The notes under the pieces: model-generated
Seen by the model: the letters and a program-made list of their open reading frames with translations, nothing else
Database searches by the model: none
Told to the model about the DNA's origin: nothing
In this document: positions 24,991 through 38,164 of the stretch, in pieces
Position numbering within the stretch: the stretch's first letter is position 1
Layout of the letters: each line of letters opens with the position of its first letter
Assembly: GCA_963799395.1 (NCBI GenBank)
Contig: CAWCWZ010000054.1
Coordinates: 1 to 44,180 of the forward strand
Origin: Bog-752 sp963799395
Lineage (GTDB): Bacteria; Actinomycetota; Thermoleophilia; UBA2241
Direction: 5' to 3'
DNA length: 44,180 nt
Program-made: the position numbers and the translations under genes

Positions 24991-25233
24991 TCACTCCGGG
25001 AGCGCCTCGGCGACGAGCGGCTGCGTGGCGTCGGCGAGCTCGAGGTGGCTGTCGCCGATCTCGCGATAGCCGGCCGCCATCCGCCCTTCCAGCAGGTGGT
25101 CGCGCAGCAGGTCGAGCGCCTCGACCACGATCTGCGTCTTGCTCTCGTGGCGCTCGGCGGCAAGCCTGGCGAGGAAGTCGTTGACCGTAGCGGGCAGGCG
25201 GACCTGCACGGCGGTGGTCGTGGCGCGCGGCAT
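24991..25233 (-). CDS. Ribbon-helix-helix antitoxin of the MazF-type pair
   Basis: Protein of 80 residues. The ATG at 25233 has GGAG upstream; an alternative ATG at 25254 lacks a site. The beginning, TTTAVQVRLPATVNDFLARL, then SKTQIVVEALDLLRDHL, is a typical ribbon-helix-helix DNA-binding domain (one strand, two helices). The acidic C-terminus with LELADATQ would bind and neutralise the toxin. It precedes the toxin gene, the usual order, and such pairs repress their own promoter; candidate operators would be in 25234-25460. MazE antitoxins of the AbrB type are unrelated; RHH-MazF pairs are known in Actinomycetota. Confidence 0.75.
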   Translation of the reverse strand: MPRATTTAVQVRLPATVNDFLARLAAERHESKTQIVVEALDLLRDHLLEGRMAAGYREIGDSHLELADATQPLVAEALPE

Positions 25234-25464
25234 GGTGGCGACTCCGTTCCTCATGGCCGCAGTATCCGGCGGCCTCCCGACACGTGCAAGCATTGTGTAC
25301 CGCACTTCTGCACGTCGTCAACCATGCATCGACGGTTGCGGTTGGAGTGGGGCGAGCGAGGGCCGCGCGGAACGAGCGGGCGATTCGCCCGCCCCTTCCG
25401 TATCGATCTCGTTGCGTCCGGGCTCGACCCGTCTGCGCGGGTCTCGCTCCCTCCGCGCCGATTC

Positions 25465-25495
25465 TTCTGTCTCGCGCGAGGCCGTCTGATACAAT
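25465..25495 (+). promoter_or_regulatory. Probable glyQ promoter
   Basis: TACAAT at 25490-25495, preceded by CTGA, is a good -10 box. TTCTGT at 25465-25470 is a weak -35 with a 19-nt spacer. The glyQ ATG follows 25 bases after the -10, leaving a short leader. Confidence 0.5.
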
Positions 25496-25519
25496 CCCAA
25501 GTCCCGATTTGGAGCGGTC

Positions 25520-26492
<973 letters not shown>

Positions 26493-26496
<4 letters not shown>

Positions 26497-28817
26497 CCGC
26501 CGGCTGGCTGTTCGAGATCGGCGTCGAGGAGCTGCCCTACAAGACCTGCCAGTCCGTGCTCACCCAGCTTCGCGGTGGCGGCACGGTCGAGGCGCCGGGC
26601 CTGGTCTACGAGACGCTCGCCGCCGAGCGGCTGGTGGGGAGCGGCGACGACGGCGCAGCCGACGCCGTCGCCTTCGCCGAGACCCGCCTCAAAGTGATGG
26701 TCGCACCCAGGCGCATCGCCGTTCACGTGACCGACGTGCCGCGCGAGCAGACCGCCCAGACCCTGCGCTGGCGCGGGCCGCGCGCCGACGTCGCCTTCGG
26801 GCCCGACGGCGCGCCGACCAAGGCCGGCGAGGGCTTCGCCCGCGGCAAGGGCCTCAAGCCGGCGCAGCTCTCCCGCGAGACGGTCGACGGCACCGAGTTC
26901 GTGGTCGCCGTGATCGAGGCCGAGCGCCGCCCCGCCGAGCACGTGCTGCCCGACGTCTGCCGGGGCCTCATCGGCTCGCTGCAGATCCCGCGCGGCATGC
27001 GCTGGGGCGCCCGCCCGGCGGGCGCCGAGGAGTACCTGCGCTTCTCGCGGCCGCTACGCTGGCTGGTCTGCGTCTTCGCCGGCCAGCCGGTGCCCTTCGA
27101 CTTCTACGACCTGCGCGCCGGCGCCGTCACCCAGGGTCACCGCGTGCTCGGCCGGCCGGTGATCGTCGACCAGGCGAGCCACTACGAGCGTCACCTGCGC
27201 GAGCAGCACGTGATCGCCGACCACGACGAGCGCCGCCGTCTCATCGTCGAGGGCCTCGACGCGGCCGCCGCCAGGCTCGGCGGCCGCTGGACCGACCCGG
27301 CCGCCGTGCTCGAAGAGAACATCTACCTGGCCGAGTGGCCGAGCGTGCACTCGGGCGCGTTCGACCCGGCCCACCTGCGCCTGCCGGGCGAGGTCCTGAT
27401 CACCGCCATGCAGGCCCACCAGCGCTACTGGCCGGTCGAAGACGCGGCCGGCGGCCTGCTGCCGGCGTTCCTCTATGTGTCGAACGCCGACGCGGCCGCG
27501 GCGGCGCTGATCACTCACGGCAACGAGCGCGTGCTCGAAGGCCGCCTCGACGACGCCGAGTTCTCGTACGACCGCGACCTCGCCGAGGGCCTCGAGGCCA
27601 TGGCCTCGAGGCTGGGCGAGGTCGTCTTTCACGCCCGGCTGGGCTCGCTCGCCGACAAGTCGGCGCGTCTCGTGGCCCTCACGCAGGGCCTCGCCGGCGA
27701 GGTCGGCGCGGCGGCCGGCGACGCGGGCGCTGGCGATACCGCGGCGGTCGCGGCGGCCGCCGACCAGGGCCTCACGGTCCGGGTCACCGGCGAGCTGCCG
27801 GCGGCCGTGATCGCCGCCAAGTACGCCAAGGCCGACCTGGTGAGCCAGGTCGTGATCGAGTTCCCCAGCCTGCAGGGCCGTGTCGGCGGCGTCTACGCCG
27901 AAAAGGCCGGCGCCTCGCCGGCGGTGGCCCAGGCTATCGCCGAGCACTACCTGCCGCTCTCGGCGGTCGCGCCGGTGCCGGCGACGCTCGCCGGCGGCCT
28001 CGTCGCCGTCGCCGAGAAGATCGACAACATCGCCGGCGCCTGGATCGCCGGCGAGAAGCCGTCAGGCTCACGCGACCCCTACGGCCTGCGCCGCGCCGCC
28101 ATGGGCATCGTGCGCATCGCCCTCGAGCAGGGCCTGGCGATCGTGCCGCGCGACCTCGCCGAGCGCGCCTTCGCCGGCTACGTCGCCCAGGGCCGAACCG
28201 AGCCCGAGGGTCACCCGCGAGCCGAGGTCGCCGCTTTCATCTGGGAGCGCCTGCAGGCGCTGCTGCTCGACGAGGGCCTGCCGTTCCCGCTGGTCGAGGC
28301 CGCGGTCGGTGCCGCGCCGTCGGGTCCCGGTGCGGCGGCCGCGGTGCGCGGCTACGCCGCCGCGGCCGCCGGTCCCGCCGCCCAGGGCGCCGACCTGGCG
28401 CGCGTCGCCGCCCTGGCGCGGACGTTCGCGCGGGTCGAGCACGAAGCCTTCTTCAACGACCTGGTCGTGGCCTACTCGCGGCCGGCCTCGCTGTCGGCCA
28501 AGGCCGAGGCCGAGCCCGGCGGCGTGGCCGCCGAGGCCGACCCGGCGCTGTTTGCAGACGAGGCCGAGCACGCCCTGGCCGCCGCCCTGGCCGAAGTGCG
28601 CGAGCCGGTCGCCACGGCGCTCTCCGGCGGCGACGTCGAGGCGGCGCTGTGCGCCGCCGCCGCCCTGCGCGCGCCGGTCGACCGCTACTTCGACGCCGTG
28701 CTCGTCATGGACAAGGACCCCGCGGTGCGCGCCAATCGCCTGGCGCAGCTCCGGCAGGTGACACGCGCTGCTCGGCGGCCTCGGCGATTTCGCCGCCTGC
28801 CGGTCCAGCAGGGTTGA
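26493..28817 (+). CDS. glyS: Glycine--tRNA ligase beta subunit
   Basis: Beta subunit that binds tRNA-Gly in the two-chain enzyme, 774 residues as read. The ATG at 26493 overlaps the glyQ stop. Family marks are LFEIGVEELPYKTC at the N-terminus, RRIAVHVTDVP, QIPRGMRWG, ITAMQAHQRYWPVED, LADKSARL, then FDPYGLRR-type SRDPYGLRRAAMGI and a C-terminal anticodon-binding-like part ending FDAVLVMDKDPAVRANRLAQL. Two Ala/Gly-rich insertions (about 27700-27770 and 28310-28390) make it longer than the usual 690 or so residues. After RLAQLRQ the frame probably shifts near 28760-28772, since the next frame reads LLGGLGDFA, the normal family end. That repair would extend the gene to 28917. Confidence 0.92.
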
Positions 28818-28890
28818 CGAAGGCGCGTGTGACGGTGATGAACGCTTGCACGAAGTTGACGAACGCTCGCTAGGGTTGATGAATGCCGGC
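28812..28890 (+). repeat. Four imperfect direct repeats, period about 20-22 bp
   Basis: GGTTGACGAAGGC (28812), GGTGATGAACGC (28834), AGTTGACGAACGC (28854) and GGTTGATGAATGC (about 28874) recur with short spacers between glyS and ppdK. They may be coding if the glyS 3' frameshift is repaired, or a regulatory array. Confidence 0.5.
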
Positions 28891-28940
28891 GGGGAGAACA
28901 TGCAACCAGCCCCGTGACCGTGGTGCTTCAGGAGGATTCG

Positions 28941-31660
<2,720 letters not shown>

Positions 31661-31730
31661 GCCCAGGGAAGGGGGCGCCGCGCTCGCCGGTAAGACAGTC
31701 GCTTCGACGGCCGACGGCCGCCCGCTGGTC

Positions 31731-32306
31731 GTGCGTCGGGGCGTGCCGTCCGACGCCCGCGCCGTGCGCGACCTGATCGACGCGGTCGCGGCCGAGCCCG
31801 ACACGCCGTTGCTGGCCACGCCGGGCAGCATCGGCGTGCGCGACGTGAAGAACCTGATCGCCAAGAGCGCGCGCGACCCGCGCAGCCTCTTTCTGGTCGC
31901 CGAGGTCGGCGGCACGGTCGCCGGCAACCTCGGCGGCTCCGGCCTGGCCTTCGCGCCCTCCGCCCACGTGTTCGAGTTCGGCATGTCGGTTGGCGCCCCG
32001 TACCGCGGCGTCGGCGTCGGCTCCGCCTTGCTGCGGGCGGCGTTCGTCTGGGCCGCCGACGCCGGCTTCTCCAAGGTCGTGCTGTCGGCCTTTCCCCACA
32101 ACACCCGGGCGATCGCCTTCTACGAACGTCACGGGTTCACGTTGGAGGGCTGCCGTCCGCGTCAGTTCCGCCGCGACGGTCGGTACCTCGACGAGCTGCT
32201 CATGGGGTGCCCGGTCGGGGCGACGATCGAGCCGACGGGCACGGCGGACGCGGTCGTTCAGCCTGCACCGGCGCGGCCGTCGCCCGCTCGCCCCGACGAG
32301 GCCTGA
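31731..32306 (+). CDS. GNAT-family N-acetyltransferase
   Basis: Acetyl-CoA-dependent acetyltransferase of unknown substrate, 191 residues from GTG 31731. Visible are the acetyl-CoA-binding region GAPYRGVGVGSALLRAAF (about residues 84-101), FLVAEVGGTVAGNLGG before it, and NTRAIAFYERHGF with the usual Asn and Tyr after it. The true start may be earlier: GAAGGGGG at 31668-31675 is a ribosome site with no ATG/GTG/TTG at proper distance, and the frame is open upstream, with a CTG at 31725. The last 30 residues are Pro/Ala-rich and unconserved. The stop is three bases before the next gene, so an operon with dnaG and rpoD is likely. Confidence 0.8.
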   Translation: MRRGVPSDARAVRDLIDAVAAEPDTPLLATPGSIGVRDVKNLIAKSARDPRSLFLVAEVGGTVAGNLGGSGLAFAPSAHVFEFGMSVGAPYRGVGVGSALLRAAFVWAADAGFSKVVLSAFPHNTRAIAFYERHGFTLEGCRPRQFRRDGRYLDELLMGCPVGATIEPTGTADAVVQPAPARPSPARPDEA

Positions 32307-32308
32307 GC

Positions 32309-32806
32309 GTGAATCGCCTCGGGCGCGCCCTGGTCCCCGTGGGCTGGCTGCTGCTGCTGCCGGTCCCGTGCCTCGTGTTCTGGTGGGCCGACTGGATCCA
32401 CATCAGCCGGGCCCACGGCGCGCTCATCGAGCGCGGGGTCCTGCACGACACCACCGGGCCGGCGGTATGGACGGCGCTCGCCGTCGTGTATCTTGTGTGG
32501 ACCGCGGGGCTGATGGTCGGCACCGTCTGGGTGCTCGACCGGCTCGGCTATCATTACCAGCCCTACGACCGGCCCAAGCGCCCGACGCGCCGCGAGCGCC
32601 GCCGCCGGCGGGCCGGCATGAAGTATCAGGCGGCCCGTCAGCAGGCCAACCGCGACGCGCTGGCCGAGATCGCCCGCGAGTCGCGCAAGGCGGCGCGCGA
32701 GGACGACGCCGCAGGCGCCGCCCTCGACGAGACGAACGCAGGCGACGAGGCAAGCGACGGTCCGGCCCACGACGCCGCCGACGACGGCGAAAACGAAAGG
32801 CGGTAG
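32309..32806 (+). CDS. Two-helix membrane protein with charged C-terminal tail
   Basis: Protein of 165 residues from GTG 32309. Two hydrophobic helices lie at about residues 8-27 and 50-72. A basic stretch (KRPTRRERRRRRAG) follows, then a long charged tail rich in Ala, Arg, Glu and Asp that may form a coiled coil. I do not recognise a family. It is packed between the acetyltransferase and dnaG with two- or three-base gaps, so it is cotranscribed with them. Confidence 0.65.
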   Translation: MNRLGRALVPVGWLLLLPVPCLVFWWADWIHISRAHGALIERGVLHDTTGPAVWTALAVVYLVWTAGLMVGTVWVLDRLGYHYQPYDRPKRPTRRERRRRRAGMKYQAARQQANRDALAEIARESRKAAREDDAAGAALDETNAGDEASDGPAHDAADDGENERR

Positions 32807-32808
32807 TC

Positions 32809-34656
32809 CTGGCGCGCATCGCCAAAGCCAGCATCGAACGGGTCGTGGCGGCCGCCGACATGCTCGAGGTGGTCGGCCAGTACACGCAGTTGAAGAAGGC
32901 CGGCGCCAACTTCATGGGGCGCTGCCCGTTCCACGAGGAGAAGACGCCGTCGTTCTCGGTCGACCCGGCCGAGAAGCTCTACTACTGCTTCGGCTGCGGC
33001 GAGGGCGGCGACCTGCTGACCTTCGTCGAAAAGAAGGAGAATCTCGACTTCGCCCAGGCGGTCGAGGCGCTGGCCGACCGCTTCGGCGTGCAGCTCGACT
33101 ACGAAGAGTCGAGCGGCCGGGCCGACGCCGACCGCAAGCGCCGCGAGCGCCTGCTCAGGCTGCTCGAGCTCACCTGCGCCTACTACGAGCGCGTGCTGTG
33201 GACCGCCCAGGCGCCGGTCGCCCAGGCCGCCCGCGCCTACCTCACCGCCCGCGGTCTCGGCGAGGACGTCTGCCGGCAGTACCGCCTGGGCTTCTCGCTG
33301 CCGGGCTGGGCCAACCTGCGCGACGCCTCCGCCAAGAAAGGCTTCAACGAGCGCGAGCTGACCGACGCCGGCCTCGTCGTGCCGGGCCGCAAGGGCGGCG
33401 TCTACGACCGCTTCCGCGGCCGCCTCATGTTCCCCCTGGCCGACGAGCGCGGCCGGGTGCGGGGCTTCGGCGCCCGCACGCTGGGCGACGACAAGCCCAA
33501 GTACCTGAACTCCCCCGAGACGCTGCTCTACCACAAGAGCGAGGCGCTGTTCGGCCTCGACAAGGCCAAGGCGAGCGCCGCGCGCGAGGACCGCCTGTTC
33601 GTCGTCGAGGGCTACACCGACGTCATCGCCCTGGTGCAGGCCGGGGTGACCAATGTCGTGGCCTCGATGGGCACGGCCTTCACCGAAGAGCAGCTCAAGC
33701 GCCTCACGCGCCACACGCGCAACCTGTTCCTGTGCTTCGACGCCGACGCCGCCGGCCTGGGGGCCATGAACCGCGCCCTCGAGCTCGCCCGCCGCCTCGG
33801 CGCGACCATGCGCGTGGTGCGCGTGCCCGACGGTCTCGACCCCGCCGACTACGTGCTCGGCGGCAACGACGGCGAGGCGTTTCGGGGCCTTGCCGCCCAA
33901 GCTCAGACTTTGCTACAGTTCCAGACTCACACCGTGCTTGCTTCTCACGACCTTCAGACCGTGGACGGTCGCATGCGGGCGTTCGCCGTATTGCGGGGCA
34001 TCCTCGCACAGGCGGCCAGCCCCCTCGAGCGTGACGAAGAGGTCCGGTATGTCGCCGACAGGCTGCGGCTGAGCGAAGACAACGTCAGGTTTCTGCTCAG
34101 CGACGAAGCGGCCTCCGCCGGCGCGCGGCGCGTGGCTCTTCTGGGCGACGCGGCAGGCGGCGGGGCGCGACAGCGCCCCGCCGCCCGCCGCTCAGCCGAA
34201 GAGCGCGTCCTGATGGGCACGCACGAGCTCGAGGTGAGTTTTCTCGCCGCCTGCCTGGCGCTGCCCGACCCGGGGCGCGACTACCTGCTCGCCATCGACG
34301 AGGAGTTCTTCTCGAGCGAGGCGTCGCGAGGAGCCTACCGCGCGGCCGTCGAGCGGTTAGCGGCCAAAGGCGCAGGGAAAACAGACGAGGGGCACGGGAA
34401 GGTAAGAGACGGGGACGCCGCCGACGACGGCACCATGGCCGCGGTCGTGGTGCGGGCGGCGGCCGAATCGTTCACGCCGATCGTTCTGAAGGAGCTGTTC
34501 CTGCGGGTGCAGGAGGTGCATGTCGGCCGGCTCATTGTAAAGCTCAAGGCGGCCGTTGGGCGTGACGACTCTGAAGACGAGGTCAGGCTGATCGAGCTCG
34601 AAAGCACGCGACGCCAGATCCGCGAGGAGCTGCGCAGCCTGCCCGTCGAAGACTGA
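32809..34656 (+). CDS. dnaG: DNA primase, CTG start
   Basis: Makes RNA primers at the replication fork and binds the DnaB helicase through its C-terminus; 615 residues. The zinc-binding domain has C39, H42, C60 and C63 (CPFH ... CFGC). The core has the TOPRIM signature FVVEGYTDVIAL and CFDADAAG. Homology starts at ARIAKASIERVV, directly after the previous stop, and the only codon at the right place is CTG at 32809, with GAAAGG upstream. ATG, GTG or TTG are absent there, so this seems a rare CTG start or a base error. The linker before the C-terminal domain contains a palindrome (34150-34191). A second hydrophilic insert (about 34370-34430) is Lys/Gly/Asp-rich. Confidence 0.92.
   Translation: MARIAKASIERVVAAADMLEVVGQYTQLKKAGANFMGRCPFHEEKTPSFSVDPAEKLYYCFGCGEGGDLLTFVEKKENLDFAQAVEALADRFGVQLDYEESSGRADADRKRRERLLRLLELTCAYYERVLWTAQAPVAQAARAYLTARGLGEDVCRQYRLGFSLPGWANLRDASAKKGFNERELTDAGLVVPGRKGGVYDRFRGRLMFPLADERGRVRGFGARTLGDDKPKYLNSPETLLYHKSEALFGLDKAKASAAREDRLFVVEGYTDVIALVQAGVTNVVASMGTAFTEEQLKRLTRHTRNLFLCFDADAAGLGAMNRALELARRLGATMRVVRVPDGLDPADYVLGGNDGEAFRGLAAQAQTLLQFQTHTVLASHDLQTVDGRMRAFAVLRGILAQAASPLERDEEVRYVADRLRLSEDNVRFLLSDEAASAGARRVALLGDAAGGGARQRPAARRSAEERVLMGTHELEVSFLAACLALPDPGRDYLLAIDEEFFSSEASRGAYRAAVERLAAKGAGKTDEGHGKVRDGDAADDGTMAAVVVRAAAESFTPIVLKELFLRVQEVHVGRLIVKLKAAVGRDDSEDEVRLIELESTRRQIREELRSLPVED
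34150..34191. repeat. GC palindrome in dnaG linker, 19-bp arms
   Basis: Bases 34150-34168 and 34173-34191 pair with one mismatch around loop GACA, the same loop as the palindrome at 15029-15078. It encodes an Ala/Gly/Arg-rich stretch between the primase core and the helicase-binding domain. Confidence 0.82.
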
Positions 34657-34686
34657 CCAAACGGGCCGCAAGAAGTAAGGAGAACG

Positions 34687-35805
<1,119 letters not shown>

Positions 35806-35845
35806 TGGCGCGGCTGCGCGAACGTCAACTTCTGGGTCGGCCTCA

Positions 35846-36262
35846 ATGAACGACACCGCGATCGCCGACTCGACGAACGAGACGGCGCTGCCGGCCCCGG
35901 CCCCGGTCCCCGAGCGCAAGGGCATCTCGGGATCGGTCGTCCGTGTGCGCTTTGGGGTGGTGCTCGGGGCCGTCGCTCTCGTTGCCGCCTGCGGCCTGCT
36001 CGCCGTGATCGTCTCCGGCGAGCACCTGTGGCGGGGTGTGCTTCTCGCCGTCGTCGCTCTCGGCCTCTCCGGCTATGCCGCCTACCTCGGCATCTTCGGC
36101 GTGATCCGCTACGGCCTGTTCACCGAGGGCTGCGGCGCCGGCGAGGTGGCCGGCGAGCTGCACCGCTCGAAGATCGCCTGGGTCTGCGGCGTCCTGGCCG
36201 AGATCACGGCGCTGTTCACCGGCGCGCTCGTCGTCGCGCTGATCGTGCGCGCCCTGGCGTAG
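35846..36262 (+). CDS. Small integral membrane protein, three helices
   Basis: Protein of 138 residues from ATG 35846. A Pro/Ala-rich cytoplasmic N-terminus of about 30 residues is followed by hydrophobic helices at about 36-56, 63-85 and 112-137, the first two separated by a short loop. A YGLFTEGCGAGEVAGELHRSK loop joins helices 2 and 3. There is no strong ribosome site. I do not recognise the family. It lies 40 bases after rpoD and may share its transcript. Confidence 0.6.
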   Translation: MNDTAIADSTNETALPAPAPVPERKGISGSVVRVRFGVVLGAVALVAACGLLAVIVSGEHLWRGVLLAVVALGLSGYAAYLGIFGVIRYGLFTEGCGAGEVAGELHRSKIAWVCGVLAEITALFTGALVVALIVRALA

Positions 36263-36354
36263 CGCGGCGCACCTCGCGCCCGCGACCTCAATCGCGCCGG
36301 CGTCCAGCGTCCGGCGTCATCCTGCAACGACCCGTCAGAGCGCGTCGCGAGCGT

Positions 36355-36383
36355 TTGAGCGACAGGCTGGGGTGGCCTATACT
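36355..36383 (+). promoter_or_regulatory. tRNA-Asn promoter
   Basis: TTGAGC at 36355-36360, a 17-nt spacer and TATACT at 36378-36383 form a near-consensus sigma-70 promoter. It ends 18 bases before the tRNA 5' end. Confidence 0.75.
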
Positions 36384-36401
36384 TCGGCGGCCGGAGCCCG
36401 T

Positions 36402-36477
<76 letters not shown>

Positions 36478-36498
36478 ACCTTTCGCGACGTCCCTGCA

Positions 36499-36533
36499 AG
36501 CGGCCCCGGCGCCGGTCGGCGGCCGGGGCCGCT
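36499..36533 (+). terminator. Hairpin between tRNA-Asn and convergent oxidase gene
   Basis: Perfect 12-bp arms (36499-36510 and 36522-36533, AGCGGCCCCGGC) with an 11-nt loop sit 22 bases past the tRNA. There is no T-tract, but the position between convergent genes suits a bidirectional terminator. Confidence 0.5.
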
Positions 36534-36579
36534 CAGGGGCAGTACGGGCGGTGCGGCGAGACGGTCTCTGTGGCGAGTC

Positions 36580-37989
36580 TTACGCGGCCGCACCTCTCTC
36601 GGCATCCCGGGCGCCTGAACGCGGGTCGATGTTCTGGTTCAGATGGAAGAGGTTGCCGGGGTCGTACTTCTTCTTCACGTCGACCAGGCGATCGTAGTTG
36701 CCGCCGTAGTTCGCCCTGATCTTGCCCTGGTCGTCGCCCGACAGGAAGTTGACGTAGGCGCCCTCCTCTGAAAGAGGCGCCGTGGCCGCGCTGTAGTCGC
36801 GCACCCACTTGATGTTGGCCTCGTTGTCGGCCGGGTCGGGCCACATGCCGGCGATCACGGTCGCGAAGTTGGCCGCGCGGTAGGCGAAGGCCGTGGCGTC
36901 TGTCGCGACACGCTGCGGAGCGCCGTCGATGGGGTAGATGTGCATCGCCGAGTTCATCGTCGGGATCCTGGGCCCGTGCTCCAGGTGGGCCTCGATGAGG
37001 GCGTCGCTGAGCTCAGTGACGAAGTTGGCCTTCCAGTAGTGTTGCAGCCCCGCCGGGACCAGCCCATCGAACGCCCCGTTGAGCGCGGGGTAGGGCATGG
37101 GTCCCACGAACTCGGCCACCACCGGAGCCACGTCGTGGATGGGCTTGAGCGCCCGCTCGCCCTGGTCGAGGGGGCCTGCCCAGCAGGCCACGATGATGAT
37201 GAAGGTATCGCCGTGGCGGTTCTCCGGTATGAACGGCAGCGGCGGCGCGATCTGAAAAGCGGGGAAGCCCCCGAACTGCTCGGGAGCGCTGCGAATGAAG
37301 TCGCGATAGAAGCGCAGGACGGTGTCGGCCTGGTCGAGCTCAAAGAACATCGGCCCGCCGTAGACGTCCTTGATGGGGTGCAGCCTGTACTCGAACGAGG
37401 TCACGACGCCGAAGTTGCCGCCTCCGCCGCGCAGCGCCCAGAAGAGGTCCTCGTTCTGCCTTTCGTTGGCCACGAGGAGGCGGCCGTCGGCGGTCACCAC
37501 GTCTGCCGAGATGAGGTTGTCGGCCGAGAGGCCCAACCCGCGGGCCAGGTAGCCTATGCCGCCGCCCAGGGTCAGCCCGCCGATCCCGGTCGTCGAGATG
37601 ATGCCGCCCGTCGTGGCCAGGCCAAAGGCGTGGGTGGCGTGGTTGAAGTCACCCCAGGTGGCGCCGCCCTCGGCGCGCGCCGTCCGCCCGGCCGCATCGA
37701 CCCGAATGCCGCGCATGCCGCCCAGGTCGATGACCACGCCGTCGTCGCAGGTGCCGAAGCCGGGAACGCTGTGGCCGCCTCCCCGCACGGCCAGGTCGAG
37801 GTCGTTCTCGCGGGCAAAGTCGACCGCCGCCATGACGTCGCCGACGTCGGCGGCCCTGACGATCAGGCGCGGCCGGCGGTCGATCATGGCGTTGTAGACC
37901 GCGCGCGCGTCGTCGTAGCCCGGGTCTTCGGGCGTGACGATCTCGCCGCGGACGCGCTCCCGCAGTTGTGCCGTCGTGAGTTCGCTCAT
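36580..37989 (-). CDS. FAD-linked oxidase, berberine-bridge-enzyme type
   Basis: Flavoprotein oxidase of the PCMH-type/BBE family, 469 residues. Members oxidise alcohols, sugars or other substrates, passing electrons to oxygen or another acceptor. The ATG at 37989 has GAGGAGGGG upstream. The FAD domain shows LAVRGGGHSVPGFG, with H73 the usual covalent flavin histidine, GATWGDFNHATHAFGLATTG and TTGIGGLTLGGGIGYLARG. The second cysteinyl flavin link seen in bicovalent members is absent (Gly in that motif). The C-terminal BBE segment has NYGGNYDRLVDVKKKYDP then NLFHLNQNI. No signal peptide. It is 176 bases downstream of the SUOX-type gene on the same strand, so the two may be cotranscribed. Confidence 0.88.
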   Translation of the reverse strand: MSELTTAQLRERVRGEIVTPEDPGYDDARAVYNAMIDRRPRLIVRAADVGDVMAAVDFARENDLDLAVRGGGHSVPGFGTCDDGVVIDLGGMRGIRVDAAGRTARAEGGATWGDFNHATHAFGLATTGGIISTTGIGGLTLGGGIGYLARGLGLSADNLISADVVTADGRLLVANERQNEDLFWALRGGGGNFGVVTSFEYRLHPIKDVYGGPMFFELDQADTVLRFYRDFIRSAPEQFGGFPAFQIAPPLPFIPENRHGDTFIIIVACWAGPLDQGERALKPIHDVAPVVAEFVGPMPYPALNGAFDGLVPAGLQHYWKANFVTELSDALIEAHLEHGPRIPTMNSAMHIYPIDGAPQRVATDATAFAYRAANFATVIAGMWPDPADNEANIKWVRDYSAATAPLSEEGAYVNFLSGDDQGKIRANYGGNYDRLVDVKKKYDPGNLFHLNQNIDPRSGARDAERGAAA

Positions 37990-38164
37990 GTCCCCTCCTC
38001 GGTCGCAAGCATCGCTTGCGAGATCAGCGTTCGCTCGGGCCACACGCGTGGCCCGTCCCGTCATGCTGCTTCCCGGCTGGAGAGGAGATGATTCCGTTGG
38101 CGACCGCGGCCTGTCGTTTCAGCGGACCGGTCGGCCGGGGCCGGTCGCGCGGCGCGGCGAAGCC

